The notes under the pieces were generated by a model. It made no database searches, was not told the origin of the DNA, and was given only the letters and a program-made list of their open reading frames with translations. From assembly GCF_029224025.1 (NCBI RefSeq), contig NZ_CP119392.1, forward strand, positions 3,805,001-3,869,000: a stretch of 64,000 bases of DNA. The letters run 5' to 3'. The DNA is from Rhodanobacter sp. AS-Z3 (lineage in GTDB: Bacteria; Pseudomonadota; Gammaproteobacteria; Xanthomonadales; Rhodanobacteraceae). The position numbers were made by a program, and so were the translations under genes. Within the stretch, counting starts at the first letter, position 1; the number at the start of each line of letters is the position of its first letter. Of the stretch, positions 55,391 through 64,000 are shown in pieces.

Positions 55391-56284
55391 TCACTGGCCG
55401 GTGTACATCCAAGCGAGGGTCTCTCGCATTGGCTTTGTCGGCAGGAACCCGGTCACCGCTCGAAGCCTCCCGTTGAAGCCAACCAACCTCGCGACATCGT
55501 TATTTCGCACGAACGCCTGGTTGACCTGAACCTCGATCCGATAGCCCGCAATTTCCGCCATCATCTTCAGTATGTCGGCAAGCGAATGGCCCATGCCGGA
55601 ACAGATGTTCAATGTGCCACCGAGAGGCAATGCCAGGACGATCGACCCATAGGCCTTGGCTACATCACGCACGTCGGAGAAATCGCGGATCACGTCCGTA
55701 TTGCCCAGTTCGATTGTCCGCGCGCCGCGCCGAAAGTGACTGACGATCTTGGGGATCAGAAACTGCTCGGATTGGCCCACGCCGGTGTAGTTGAAGGGTC
55801 GCGTGATCACGATCGGCAGCCGATCCGCCCACAGCCGCGCCATATACTCCATCGCCAGCTTACTCACCGCATAGTCATTCGCCGGTGCCGGTGGCGTTTC
55901 TTCTGTGATCGGCTCGACCTCGGCGTTGCCGTAAACGTTGGCGCTGCTGGCCAGCACCACGATCCGTGGCTTCTTTGCAAGCTGCGCCAGTGCATCGAGA
56001 AGATTGCGGGTGCCCACCACATTGACACGGTAGATCTCATCGACGTCGCCATGGGCAACGAACGAGATGGCCGCCAGATGCAGCACTACTTCCGGCTTGA
56101 TCTCGGCGACAGCCTTCGCAACCGCCTCACGGTCGAGCAGGTTAACGGCTACCGACTCGGACCCCGATGGCTCAGGCCTGTCGCTCAGGCCGACCACGTC
56201 ATAGCCGGCCGCCTCGAGTTCGGCGGCGACATACCTGCCGGTAAACCCATTGCGACCGGTCAACAGTGCGCGTGGACGGCCCAC
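55391..56284 (-). CDS. rmd: GDP-6-deoxy-D-mannose reductase
   Basis: The 297-residue short-chain dehydrogenase of the NAD-sugar epimerase type has the N-terminal cofactor loop TGRNGFTGRYV, the catalytic Ser region SSANVYGNAE and the YxxxK pair in NDYAVSKLAMEYM. Its coupling to gmd indicates reduction of GDP-4-keto-6-deoxy-D-mannose to GDP-D-rhamnose; a GDP-fucose synthase would carry different motifs. The most likely start is GTG 56284, one base after the gmd stop. A TTG at 56326 would overlap gmd by 41 bases. Product assignment is fairly secure, though other 4-ketoreductases cannot be fully excluded. Confidence 0.88.
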   Translation of the reverse strand: MGRPRALLTGRNGFTGRYVAAELEAAGYDVVGLSDRPEPSGSESVAVNLLDREAVAKAVAEIKPEVVLHLAAISFVAHGDVDEIYRVNVVGTRNLLDALAQLAKKPRIVVLASSANVYGNAEVEPITEETPPAPANDYAVSKLAMEYMARLWADRLPIVITRPFNYTGVGQSEQFLIPKIVSHFRRGARTIELGNTDVIRDFSDVRDVAKAYGSIVLALPLGGTLNICSGMGHSLADILKMMAEIAGYRIEVQVNQAFVRNNDVARLVGFNGRLRAVTGFLPTKPMRETLAWMYTGQ

Positions 56285-56285
56285 C

Positions 56286-57320
56286 TCAGAACGACGCCCC
56301 GCGCTCGTTGCGAGCAATGTCGGCAATGACCATCATCTGACACAGCTCCTCCAACGTGGTCTTCGCCTCCCAACCCAGCTTTTCTCGCGCCTTGGAGGCG
56401 TCGCCAATCAACAGCTCGACTTCGGTCGGACGGTAGAAACGTGGATTGATGCGCACCAACTCACGCCCGTTGCCTGCGTCGACCCCGCGCTCATCCTCAC
56501 CGCTACCGCGCCATTCGATCGTGATACCAGCGGCCTTGAACGCCATGCTGACGAAATCGCGTACGGTCTCGGTGCGGTTCGTGGCAAGCACGTAGGTATC
56601 CGGCTCGTCGGCCTGCAACATCCGCCACATACCCTCGACGTATTCCTTGGCGTAGCCCCAGTCACGCTTGGCGTCGAGGTTGCCCAACTCGAGTATGTCT
56701 AGCTTGCCCAGCTTGATCTTTGCCACCGCGTCGGTGATCTTGCGCGTGACGAATTCACGGCCACGCAACGGCGATTCGTGATTGAACAGGATGCCACTGC
56801 TGCCGAATATGTCGTAGGACTCGCGGTAGTTCACCGTCATCCAGTGTGCATAGAGCTTGGCCACTCCGTAAGGACTGCGCGGGTAGAACGGCGTGGTCTC
56901 GATCTGCGGCACGGCTTGCACCTTGCCGAACATCTCCGAAGTCGACGCTTGGTAGAACCGAATCTTGCGGTTCACTGTGCGAATCGCCTCGAGCATATGC
57001 ACGGCGCCAATGCCTGTGATGTGGCCCGTAGTGATCGGCTGGTCGAACGACACACCGACGAAACTCTGAGCAGCAAGGTTGTATACCTCCGACACCTCAG
57101 TGCTTTCCAGCAGGCGAATACTTGATCCGAGATCGGTAAGGTCATACTCCATCAACGACAGGTTGGGATGCTGGTCGATGCCGAGCTCCTCAATGCGCCA
57201 GAAGTTCACCGAGCTGGTGCGGCGATAGGTACCGTAGACCTGATAGCCCTTCTCCAGCAGCAACTGCGCGAGATAGGCACCGTCCTGCCCGGTAATGCCG
57301 GTGATCAAGGCAGTTTTCAT
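56286..57320 (-). CDS. gmd: GDP-mannose 4,6-dehydratase
   Basis: The 344-residue extended short-chain dehydrogenase begins [22 protein letters not shown]. It carries [35 protein letters not shown] and the YxxxK pair in [11 protein letters not shown], then [16 protein letters not shown], all diagnostic for Gmd. It converts GDP-D-mannose to GDP-4-keto-6-deoxymannose. The ATG follows AGGAG at 5 bases. The 73-base gap upstream contains a run of T and may hold a secondary promoter. With rmd it supplies GDP-D-rhamnose. Confidence 0.97.
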   Translation of the reverse strand: MKTALITGITGQDGAYLAQLLLEKGYQVYGTYRRTSSVNFWRIEELGIDQHPNLSLMEYDLTDLGSSIRLLESTEVSEVYNLAAQSFVGVSFDQPITTGHITGIGAVHMLEAIRTVNRKIRFYQASTSEMFGKVQAVPQIETTPFYPRSPYGVAKLYAHWMTVNYRESYDIFGSSGILFNHESPLRGREFVTRKITDAVAKIKLGKLDILELGNLDAKRDWGYAKEYVEGMWRMLQADEPDTYVLATNRTETVRDFVSMAFKAAGITIEWRGSGEDERGVDAGNGRELVRINPRFYRPTEVELLIGDASKAREKLGWEAKTTLEELCQMMVIADIARNERGASF

Positions 57321-57393
57321 GAAAGCTCCTGTTCAATAAAAAAATTCACAGCCTGTTCTTCCTTGCATCTGGAAACGCCAGGCGACAATCGGT

Positions 57394-60300
57394 TCAGATG
57401 ACGAGTTCAGATTCAGGGAGCACGCTCACCGAAATAAATGGACGAATCTCGATCTCTCGCACCATCAAGTTGGTTCCTGCACCCACCCCAACACGTATTT
57501 CCAGATCGGATACATCCGAGCTCAGCGTCAGCTCGGTCTGAACCAGCAATATTTCAGCATCGGCACTACACGGCGAGAAATCTTGGTGTGCGTGCACTTT
57601 TGCTCCCAACGAGCTGCACACATCCATCCACGCATTCTCCCCGTTACCTTTGCCGTATATGTTGATGAGGTAGTGCCCAGCATGCAGCGGTACGTAGGGG
57701 CCGTATATTAACAGCCCTGCATCCCCTCTCGTAGCCATGTGCCCACGTGTGAGCTGCCCTATCTGGGACTGAAAGCGATAGTCGAATGCGCCGTAACGGT
57801 GCACCGGACCAGGCATCCATTGATGAATCCATGCCTCACGATGCACAACATCGACAAGCTGTGCCGTGGCCTCTCGCCAGGTTTTCCACTGCATCCCATT
57901 CGATTGGGGCACCTGCCCCTGTGCATCAAGCTGCAACCACGCATGCAATGCGTCACCAAGGTCTTCAGCGCCGTAGCCCGAAAAGTAATATGCATGCTCA
58001 CCTGCGATTTCCCGAAAGACTGGCAAGTCACGTGTGATCAACGGCAACCCATGATGTGCTGCCTCGATCAGCGGTAGGCCAAAACCTTCACCTTCCGAGG
58101 CCATGATTAGCGCCGACGCACGATGATAGGCCGCAAGCAGCAAATCATCGCCCGCCTTCTCGAACCAGAAGAGCCGCTTACCCAGCTGGGGATGTTCGCG
58201 AATACGCAGCAGCAAATCATCGACAAGCCAGCCCGGCCTGCCAATGATCAAGAGATTGGCCTCGGTTCCCTGTGCCCAGAGGCGATCAAATGCCGCCAAT
58301 GTCTGCGCGTGCCCCTTGCGAGGCTCGATTGTTCCCACCATCAGAAAGGTAGGCTGCTTATCGACTCTGACCAGGCTCACGTCAATGGGGTCGGAGGAGG
58401 CGTGTGTGACTTCAGCAACTGCCAGATCAGCGCCAAGGTGAAACCATCCGATACCCAGCGATCGCTGCCGTTCCGGTCGCGCCTGATGTAGCCACGCTTC
58501 AAATTCATCCGCGACGGCCCTGGAAATGCATACGATGCCGTCAGCCACTTCGGCCACTGATTCATACCACCGACGGAAGAGCGGCAACAGATGCGGCTCG
58601 AAGCAATCCGGCCGCAAGACGGGTAAAAGATCGTAGAGAACGAAATACTGCCGTACCCCACTATTCCTCATCTTGCGAAATACGTTGATATAGGCCGGGA
58701 TCAAATGAGCGACGAGATCCAACCCCAGATAGACATCGCCTTTGGCAAACTGCACGGGTTCATCCGGCGGAAGGGTCTCGCCCTTGAAATAACGCCGTTG
58801 ACAATAACTGCGCGCATAGCGAAATACGCCGTCATCCCCCAAGCAAACCGGCTCCACCCGGTAGCCGGATGGCGGGGTCATGATCAGTTCGTCAAGCACA
58901 TGACGCACTACGCGCTGAATGCCCGTACCAGCATCCCTCACAAACAGATTGGAGATATCAACCAGCCACTGCGAAGAGGCCCCAGGGACAGCTACATTCG
59001 CGGCAAGAGCTGCCGCGACCCGCGACCAATCCTGCTCTGTAGCATCGTCCGCTCCTTCGATACCAGCCAGCTTTGTAGCCGTATCACGCAGACCGTCACG
59101 CCATGCCAACGTCTCTTGCAGACCCCCATCGGCGAGTGCGCGATCTGGAATGACTTGAATACTTGCTGCTGCGGCAATGCTCTGGAAGTTCACCAGTTCA
59201 CCCAGCACTTCGGCAGAGAAGCACCGAACGATGGCCTTCTGCACGGCATGGTATCCACCCGCACGATAGAGCATGGACACCACAAGTTCGCGACCTTCAG
59301 CATCCCGCGTTAGTGCCCGCAGTGCCGAGCCGAAAGTCAGGTCGCGCAGCACGACGTCCACTGCCCCCGTCGCAGCAAACTTGAGGGTTTCTGCGCAATA
59401 CGGTTGATCCGCCAACTCGATGACGACCCGGTCAAAGCGGTCGCGTTCGCGAATGAAACGCGCCAGTGAGCGCCTTGTCGAAACTCCCGTGCAGTCCTTG
59501 TCTGCGTAGATCACTGCGGAACCGAACTCAGGTCGAACCCCGACCGAAGACGGTGCTGGCAGGAAGGCTGTCTTGAATTGCGCCTGTGGCGCCTCCCATA
59601 CGCCAGGCGAGGCGCTTGGCTTACGGCGGCTGGCTGCCGCTTCGAAAGCCGCGATAGCGCGGCGGGCAGACTCTTGCCACGAAAATTTCAGGCACTGTTT
59701 CCGCCCATGTTCGCGAAGGCTTACGCGAAAACTGTCGTCGGTAAGGGCTTCAATCATCTTTCCTGCAATGGCGCCATCATTGCGGGGATCGAACAATGCA
59801 TCCTCACGACCAATGACCTCCGGAAGGCTGGAGGTATTGGAGCCGATGACGATGGCTCCGCTCGACATGGCCTCCAACGCAGGTAAGCCGAAGCCTTCCT
59901 GCAACGACGGAAAGACGTACAGTGCACAGAGGTTGTAGAGCTTCACCAGATCGCGGTCCGGCACGTAACCGACGAATACCACTTCATCACCGCTCAAACC
60001 AAGCGACATCGCCAAGCTTTCCAGCGCTTCACGCTCCGGTGCTGGCGCCCCGCCGACGATCACCAATTGATGCTTGCATCGCAACGCACTCGGCATCAGG
60101 GCGAACGCACGAATCAGAGCGTCAATGTTCTTCCGCGCATCGAACCCGCCCGCATACATGATGAATGGTCGCTGGAGACTGTATCGGCACATCAGCTCCT
60201 GCCGAAACGACTCAGCACTTTCCAACGGCATGAAGATGTCGTCTGCAGCACCGGAGATGTCGGTCAGACGATCCGCTGGAATTTCCAGCAGCTCACTCGC

Positions 60301-60843
60301 CTCGTCACAGGAAAACCGAGAGATGCCGAGCAACACATCCGCTCGACGCAAATGCCCCACCTTTTCCATGTACCAGCGCCTGACACGGGGGTCACACAGG
60401 TAGGTTTCCTCATGCGCCAGCGGGATCAGATCATAAAGAGTGATTGCCCCAAGATGTGCCTCGTGTCCGGGTATCGTGGCAATCACATCATCGGCAAGTC
60501 CCTCGAACAAACTGGCCACGTGGACGACATCCGGTTTCAGTTGCCGCAGTGTCTGCATCCGCAACACTTCGGAAGCCCGCATGCGGAATGCATTGTCTGG
60601 GTGAACGCATGCCGTGGGTGTCAGGGCCTCCCAAGTGTGTATTCGCTCCTGCGGCAGAACGCTATCGAACTGCCCGCGCAGGAATTCGACTGACTCACCC
60701 ATGGCCGCATTGAGCAGAATGGTAATGTCATGTCCACGCGGGTTTGCAGCCATTGCCTTGGCCAGCGCCAGCGAATATCGACCAATGCCACGGCGGCGAC
60801 TCTCTGGCGATTGGCACGCCTGAAGATCCAATACGATATGCAC
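57394..60843 (-). CDS. Double-domain GT4 glycosyltransferase with C-terminal beta domain
   Basis: The 1149-residue protein is built from two GT-B modules. The first (about 1-400) begins HIVLDLQACQSPESRRRGIG and has EGFGLPALEAM near 316; the second (about 630-1000) has GTIEPRKGH and EGFGLPLIEA near 920. Both keep the E-x7-E region of family GT4. A 230-residue linker of unknown type lies between them. The last roughly 115 residues look like a beta-sandwich (GLLIYGPYVPLHAGHY, EIRVGVGAGTNLMVREIEI), possibly sugar binding. Dual-GT4 proteins such as WbdA polymerise O-antigen repeats; with Gmd/Rmd a D-rhamnan polymerase is plausible. The start is GTG 60843 with AGGAGG about 10 bases upstream, 4 bases after the preceding stop. 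Confidence 0.88.
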   Translation of the reverse strand: MHIVLDLQACQSPESRRRGIGRYSLALAKAMAANPRGHDITILLNAAMGESVEFLRGQFDSVLPQERIHTWEALTPTACVHPDNAFRMRASEVLRMQTLRQLKPDVVHVASLFEGLADDVIATIPGHEAHLGAITLYDLIPLAHEETYLCDPRVRRWYMEKVGHLRRADVLLGISRFSCDEASELLEIPADRLTDISGAADDIFMPLESAESFRQELMCRYSLQRPFIMYAGGFDARKNIDALIRAFALMPSALRCKHQLVIVGGAPAPEREALESLAMSLGLSGDEVVFVGYVPDRDLVKLYNLCALYVFPSLQEGFGLPALEAMSSGAIVIGSNTSSLPEVIGREDALFDPRNDGAIAGKMIEALTDDSFRVSLREHGRKQCLKFSWQESARRAIAAFEAAASRRKPSASPGVWEAPQAQFKTAFLPAPSSVGVRPEFGSAVIYADKDCTGVSTRRSLARFIRERDRFDRVVIELADQPYCAETLKFAATGAVDVVLRDLTFGSALRALTRDAEGRELVVSMLYRAGGYHAVQKAIVRCFSAEVLGELVNFQSIAAAASIQVIPDRALADGGLQETLAWRDGLRDTATKLAGIEGADDATEQDWSRVAAALAANVAVPGASSQWLVDISNLFVRDAGTGIQRVVRHVLDELIMTPPSGYRVEPVCLGDDGVFRYARSYCQRRYFKGETLPPDEPVQFAKGDVYLGLDLVAHLIPAYINVFRKMRNSGVRQYFVLYDLLPVLRPDCFEPHLLPLFRRWYESVAEVADGIVCISRAVADEFEAWLHQARPERQRSLGIGWFHLGADLAVAEVTHASSDPIDVSLVRVDKQPTFLMVGTIEPRKGHAQTLAAFDRLWAQGTEANLLIIGRPGWLVDDLLLRIREHPQLGKRLFWFEKAGDDLLLAAYHRASALIMASEGEGFGLPLIEAAHHGLPLITRDLPVFREIAGEHAYYFSGYGAEDLGDALHAWLQLDAQGQVPQSNGMQWKTWREATAQLVDVVHREAWIHQWMPGPVHRYGAFDYRFQSQIGQLTRGHMATRGDAGLLIYGPYVPLHAGHYLINIYGKGNGENAWMDVCSSLGAKVHAHQDFSPCSADAEILLVQTELTLSSDVSDLEIRVGVGAGTNLMVREIEIRPFISVSVLPESELVI

Positions 60844-60847
60844 TCCC

Positions 60848-62884
60848 CTACTTCCTCCTGGACCGCAATGGATTGTCACTTCGCTGCCGCCTTCTTCTGG
60901 CAGCCTGGATTTCTTCGAGTACCTGCGTCGCCAGTCTCGTCATGAGCATCTGCGGCTGCGACGTTTCTGATGGCTCACCCAAACGCTCGGCTGGCGAAGC
61001 GCCGAACAAGAACAACCGTGTATAGGTCGTCAATCTGGAATCCGGCCCGGCAATCCGAGTTGCGGAAGTTCGCAACCACGACCAACGTGCCATCAGACGC
61101 AGCAGCGGCCTGCATAGATGCGCAGGCCAACGCAGTAGGTGGTAAATACCTCGAAAAATGGTGCTGATTGCCACGTGCACCCCACGCCTCATCCACCGTA
61201 AAGGGCGGGTAATGCGCCAGGAAACGCTCCGCTGAATCATCTGGATCAGTCCACGCAGACGACTGACCTCTTGATCGCGAAATGCCACCTCACGATGGAG
61301 CCGGCCGATTTCATTCTGCAATACAGGAATTTCGGCAACCCGATTCTCCAGTTCGGTGCGCAGCGAGGTAAGATCCTGCTCATGGTTTGTCAGCTCGATG
61401 CTCAACAACGCCATTTGCCTGGAGGCAGAGGCCAAGTCCAGCCGAGCTACCGCCAGCGTCTGTTCCAAGGCAGCGATCACTTGCTCACGGTCAGCCAACG
61501 CCCGCTCCTTGCGAGCGTGTTCTGTCTGCAGACATTCGGCATGGTTTCGCCACTGCTCAATTTCAGCTTGCAAATGTGCCGACGCCCGCGCTTCATGCTC
61601 CGTCAACACCTCTAGCTGGCGTCGATGCTCGACCAACGCGGCCTCGCGTCGTTCGTTTTCGTCGCGCAGGTATTCTGCATTTAGACGCCATTGCTCACCC
61701 TCACTCTTCGCATGCGCTACCGCCTGCGCCTCGCGCTCTGCTGCCTCTTGTAACAGGCGTCGATGCTCGACCAATGCCACCTCGCGCCGTTCGTTTTCGT
61801 CGCGCAAGTATTCTGCATTTAGACGCCATTGCTCACTCTCACTCTTCGCATGCGCCGCCGCCTGCGCTTCGCGGTCCGCCGCCTCTTGAAGCAGGCGTCG
61901 ATGCTCGGCCAATGCCACCTCGCGCCGTTCGTTTTCGTCGCGCAAGTATTCTGCATTTAGACGCCATTGCTCACTCTCGCTCTTCGCATGCGCCAACGCC
62001 TGCGCCTCACGCTCTGCCGCCTCTTGTAGCAGGCGTCGATGCTCGACCAATGCCACCTCGCGCCGTTCGTTTTCGTCGCGCAGGTAGTCGGCATCTGTTC
62101 GCAACGATTCACATTCGGACTCAAGCTTGATCACATGTTGTGCATTGAAAATCGTCGACAAGTCTCTTTGCGCCACATCCAACTCATTGCGCGCTTTCAT
62201 CTCTGATGCGCGCACGAAATAGTCAAAGACGTTCGGAGGGTAGGAAAATGCCTCGTCGAGCTCTACATGCTCGTCAGCCACATAAAAACGATTAAGCCCA
62301 TCCTCGTAGACAAAATGATAACCGCGCCCGGTAAGTAAGGGCTCCCACTCCATATACGCGGGTTTCTGGCTATTCGGCTCAGTGGCCTCCAGTAATATGA
62401 TCCAAGGGCGCAACTCCTCAAGCGAGAATCCCCGCAACGTTGCAGCCTCACCACCTTCACAATCGATTTTTAGAAAATGAACTTCGGTGACTCGACAAGT
62501 TTTGCATATATTGTCCAGGGTCACACATTCCACATCCGACTCACGAATCTGGTGACCTGCCTGCACATGTCGCCTCGCAAATTCAGGATCAGTTGTCGAC
62601 AATCCGCTATCGATCACTTCAAACAGATGCAGCCTGCCTGGGCGATCGGAGACCGCAAGCTGCAAGTTGATGTCGTGCGGACGATCGACGACAAGTCGCT
62701 GGAACCAGTGCGTAACGGGTTCGATGTTGATTCCCCGCCATCCCATTTCGTAGAAGGCTTTTGTCACCGAATCATCAACCGGGTCTTGAGCTCCAACGTC
62801 AATGTAAAAACCATGCCGAATCCCACGCAGTGCGCGAGCGACCATTACATCTTCGTAATTCTGGGCATAGGAGACAAAACTCAT
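60848..62884 (-). CDS. FkbM methyltransferase fused to a repeat-built coiled coil
   Basis: The 678-residue protein has an N-terminal FkbM-type methyltransferase (about 1-230): FYIDVGAQDPVDDS, NIEPVTHWF, the family hallmark FLKIDCEGGEAATLRGF and IILLEAT. A long coiled coil (about 240-550) contains four 46-residue repeats. After it comes SVSWRITRPLRWMRR, a motif common at the end of coiled coils in polysaccharide proteins, then amphipathic/hydrophobic helices and a very basic tail that could bind membrane. The start ATG 62884 overlaps the wzt stop (ATGA). In E. coli O9a, WbdD caps the polymer and its coiled coil sets length. The layout here is analogous, although the catalytic domain is a different type (inference). 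Confidence 0.85.
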   Translation of the reverse strand: MSFVSYAQNYEDVMVARALRGIRHGFYIDVGAQDPVDDSVTKAFYEMGWRGINIEPVTHWFQRLVVDRPHDINLQLAVSDRPGRLHLFEVIDSGLSTTDPEFARRHVQAGHQIRESDVECVTLDNICKTCRVTEVHFLKIDCEGGEAATLRGFSLEELRPWIILLEATEPNSQKPAYMEWEPLLTGRGYHFVYEDGLNRFYVADEHVELDEAFSYPPNVFDYFVRASEMKARNELDVAQRDLSTIFNAQHVIKLESECESLRTDADYLRDENERREVALVEHRRLLQEAAEREAQALAHAKSESEQWRLNAEYLRDENERREVALAEHRRLLQEAADREAQAAAHAKSESEQWRLNAEYLRDENERREVALVEHRRLLQEAAEREAQAVAHAKSEGEQWRLNAEYLRDENERREAALVEHRRQLEVLTEHEARASAHLQAEIEQWRNHAECLQTEHARKERALADREQVIAALEQTLAVARLDLASASRQMALLSIELTNHEQDLTSLRTELENRVAEIPVLQNEIGRLHREVAFRDQEVSRLRGLIQMIQRSVSWRITRPLRWMRRGVHVAISTIFRGIYHLLRWPAHLCRPLLRLMARWSWLRTSATRIAGPDSRLTTYTRLFLFGASPAERLGEPSETSQPQMLMTRLATQVLEEIQAARRRRQRSDNPLRSRRK
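61541..62092 (-). repeat. Four tandem 138-bp in-frame repeats in the coiled coil
   Basis: Four consecutive 46-codon units each begin ADYLRDENERR or AEYLRDENERR and end EQWRLN (the last EQWRNH). Copies 1-3 differ at only a few residues and are also very similar in DNA; copy 4 diverges in its second half. 46 equals five heptads plus one 11-residue hendecad, consistent with a continuous coiled coil. Confidence 0.92.
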
Positions 62885-64000
62885 GAATTCCGTACCTCGA
62901 TTTGAGGAGGAACCCAAGCTGTCCCGACAAACACCGCACGCGACATATTGGAAACGCTAAAGACCAACGCAAGGTCCCTCCACTCATAGTTATTGACGAG
63001 ATGGGTTTCCGTACTGACGAGCGCCGTAGAAATCGAATAGCTTCCCTGTCCGAAATTCATTGGGAAGCTGATGCGAAATTCGAAACATTGCCCTGCATGC
63101 ACGTTATCAAGGACTTGTTTAGTATGATGAGTATTGGTGCCGAATACTGGCTGCCCTAGACGGTCCTTGATCATGTAGCCCAGCACCAATCGTGGAACAT
63201 CTTGCTGCACAGCTACGCGAACCACCAAGGTAACTGGCTGGCCGACATCAACGAACTCCACGGGCTCACCTGCCTCATTGAGGAGCGAGATATCTTCGAC
63301 TACAGCCTCACCACTGCCCGAGACGGTCTGAACGCGGCCACTCGCATGTTTGGAAACTTTTATCGTGCTGTTCTCGCGTTCCGCGATCAGCGCATTGTAA
63401 AGATCCATGACCTCCGCAGGGTCACCGTCCTTTACGAGCATACCGTTTTCCAGAAGCAGCGCGCGATCGCACAAGTTCTGCACCGCACCACTATCGTGCG
63501 AGACAATCAACAGGCTCGTACCCTGCTCGCGGAACTGTCGTATCCGGTTGAAGCACTTGTGCTGAAAATAGGCGTCACCCACGGACAGCGCCTCATCCAC
63601 AATCAAGAGGTCCGGGCGGAAGGCCGTTGCAATCGCAAACCCCACTCGCATTTGCATGCCGCTTGAGTAGGTGCGTACAGGCTCATCGAAATATTCGCCG
63701 ATCTCGGCGAATTCCTCGATAGCTGCCATGACACCAACAATGTCTTCCCGGGAAAATCCCATGAGTCCGGCCGTATGGTAGACATTTTCCCTTCCGGTCA
63801 AATCAGCGCTAAACCCCATACCAAGCTCAAGGATGGCCGCAACGCGGCCGTTCACAGCAACAGAACCTTCTGTGCCCCTGAGTGTCCCCGTAATCAGTTT
63901 GAGCAGTGTGCTCTTGCCTGCACCATTCTGACCAACGATACCGATTGACTCACCGCGTGCGACGTTGAATGAGACTCCACGGAGAACCCAAACTTCTGAC
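62881..64000 (-). CDS. wzt: ABC transporter ATPase Wzt with C-terminal sugar-recognition domain, 5' end outside window
   Basis: The frame continues to the window end and includes Walker A GQNGAGKST (about 63900-63930), signature YSSGMQMR, Walker B DLLIVDEA and the H-loop IVSHD. After about residue 240 of the usual protein comes a beta-rich C-terminal domain (VDVGQPVTLVVRV, LVLGYMIKDRLGQPVFGTNT, FPMNFGQGSYSI), the Wzt carbohydrate-binding type. In E. coli O9a this domain recognises the capped end of the polymer before export. The membrane partner Wzm should lie beyond the window. It overlaps the FkbM-coiled-coil gene by 4 bases, which couples their synthesis. Confidence 0.92.
   Translation of the reverse strand, partial: SEVWVLRGVSFNVARGESIGIVGQNGAGKSTLLKLITGTLRGTEGSVAVNGRVAAILELGMGFSADLTGRENVYHTAGLMGFSREDIVGVMAAIEEFAEIGEYFDEPVRTYSSGMQMRVGFAIATAFRPDLLIVDEALSVGDAYFQHKCFNRIRQFREQGTSLLIVSHDSGAVQNLCDRALLLENGMLVKDGDPAEVMDLYNALIAERENSTIKVSKHASGRVQTVSGSGEAVVEDISLLNEAGEPVEFVDVGQPVTLVVRVAVQQDVPRLVLGYMIKDRLGQPVFGTNTHHTKQVLDNVHAGQCFEFRISFPMNFGQGSYSISTALVSTETHLVNNYEWRDLALVFSVSNMSRAVFVGTAWVPPQIEVRNS

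Noticed and set aside
61541..62092. Tandem repeats considered as CRISPR
   Set aside because: Units are 138 bp, contiguous, in frame and coding for a coiled coil. There are no unique spacers and no cas genes.

Overview
The window is a stretch of bacterial chromosome. Gene content and order suggest a gammaproteobacterium of the Xanthomonadales, probably close to Rhodanobacter, Dyella or Luteibacter. The reasons are a high-GC genome, FadE with a C-terminal DUF1974 region, a GTP-type PEP carboxykinase, a fused CysN/CysC, a MetJ-type repressor, and a lipopolysaccharide (LPS) locus that starts directly after etfA. That last position is the known LPS-locus boundary in Xanthomonas. The genus is inference. 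I saw no rRNA, tRNA, CRISPR array, prophage or intact insertion sequence.

Bases 1-41,750 are mostly housekeeping. In order: a CPBP-type membrane protease cut by the window edge; a three-receiver hybrid histidine kinase and a REC-GGDEF protein; a fatty-acid unit (alpha/beta hydrolase and fadE, divergent from a TetR regulator, with a perfect palindrome between them); pckG; a sigma/anti-sigma/DUF4097 envelope-stress-like cassette; a GAF-GAF-GGDEF-EAL protein; hslO, mtgA, a CBS protein, an MFS-like carrier and a GMC oxidoreductase; an M48 protease with LemA; a serine beta-lactamase-fold hydrolase; a TonB-like protein; metJ; gcvT and gcvH; cysD and cysNC; an amidase; ETF-ubiquinone oxidoreductase; two GT2 glycosyltransferases; and etfBA.

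Bases 41,788-64,000 are a surface-polysaccharide (O-antigen type) locus in two convergent halves. The plus-strand half (41,788-51,319) carries a nucleotide-sugar dehydrogenase, a GT4, an FdtA-like ketoisomerase with a DegT aminotransferase (amino-deoxysugar synthesis), two methyltransferases, an LPG-synthase-type membrane protein, a GtrB-like GT2 with C-terminal membrane helices, and a lipoprotein. The minus-strand half (64,000-51,385) reads wzt (ABC ATPase with a C-terminal sugar-recognition domain), an FkbM methyltransferase with a long repeat-built coiled coil, a 1149-residue double GT4, gmd, rmd, a large GT-C membrane protein and manB. ManB, Gmd and Rmd supply GDP-D-rhamnose. The Wzt C-terminal domain implies export by an ABC transporter. 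The GtrB-like GT2 plus GT-C protein suggest periplasmic side-chain decoration.

The most interesting items are: (1) a candidate O-antigen length-control and capping pair, the FkbM-coiled-coil protein with four 46-residue repeats coupled to Wzt; (2) a MetJ repressor domain fused to a histone-H1-like Lys/Ala tail, with a possible internal start that would release the tail alone; (3) a REP-like 44-bp hairpin that supplies the last codons and stop codons of two convergent genes; and (4) a perfect 21-bp palindrome in the TetR/hydrolase-fadE intergenic region.
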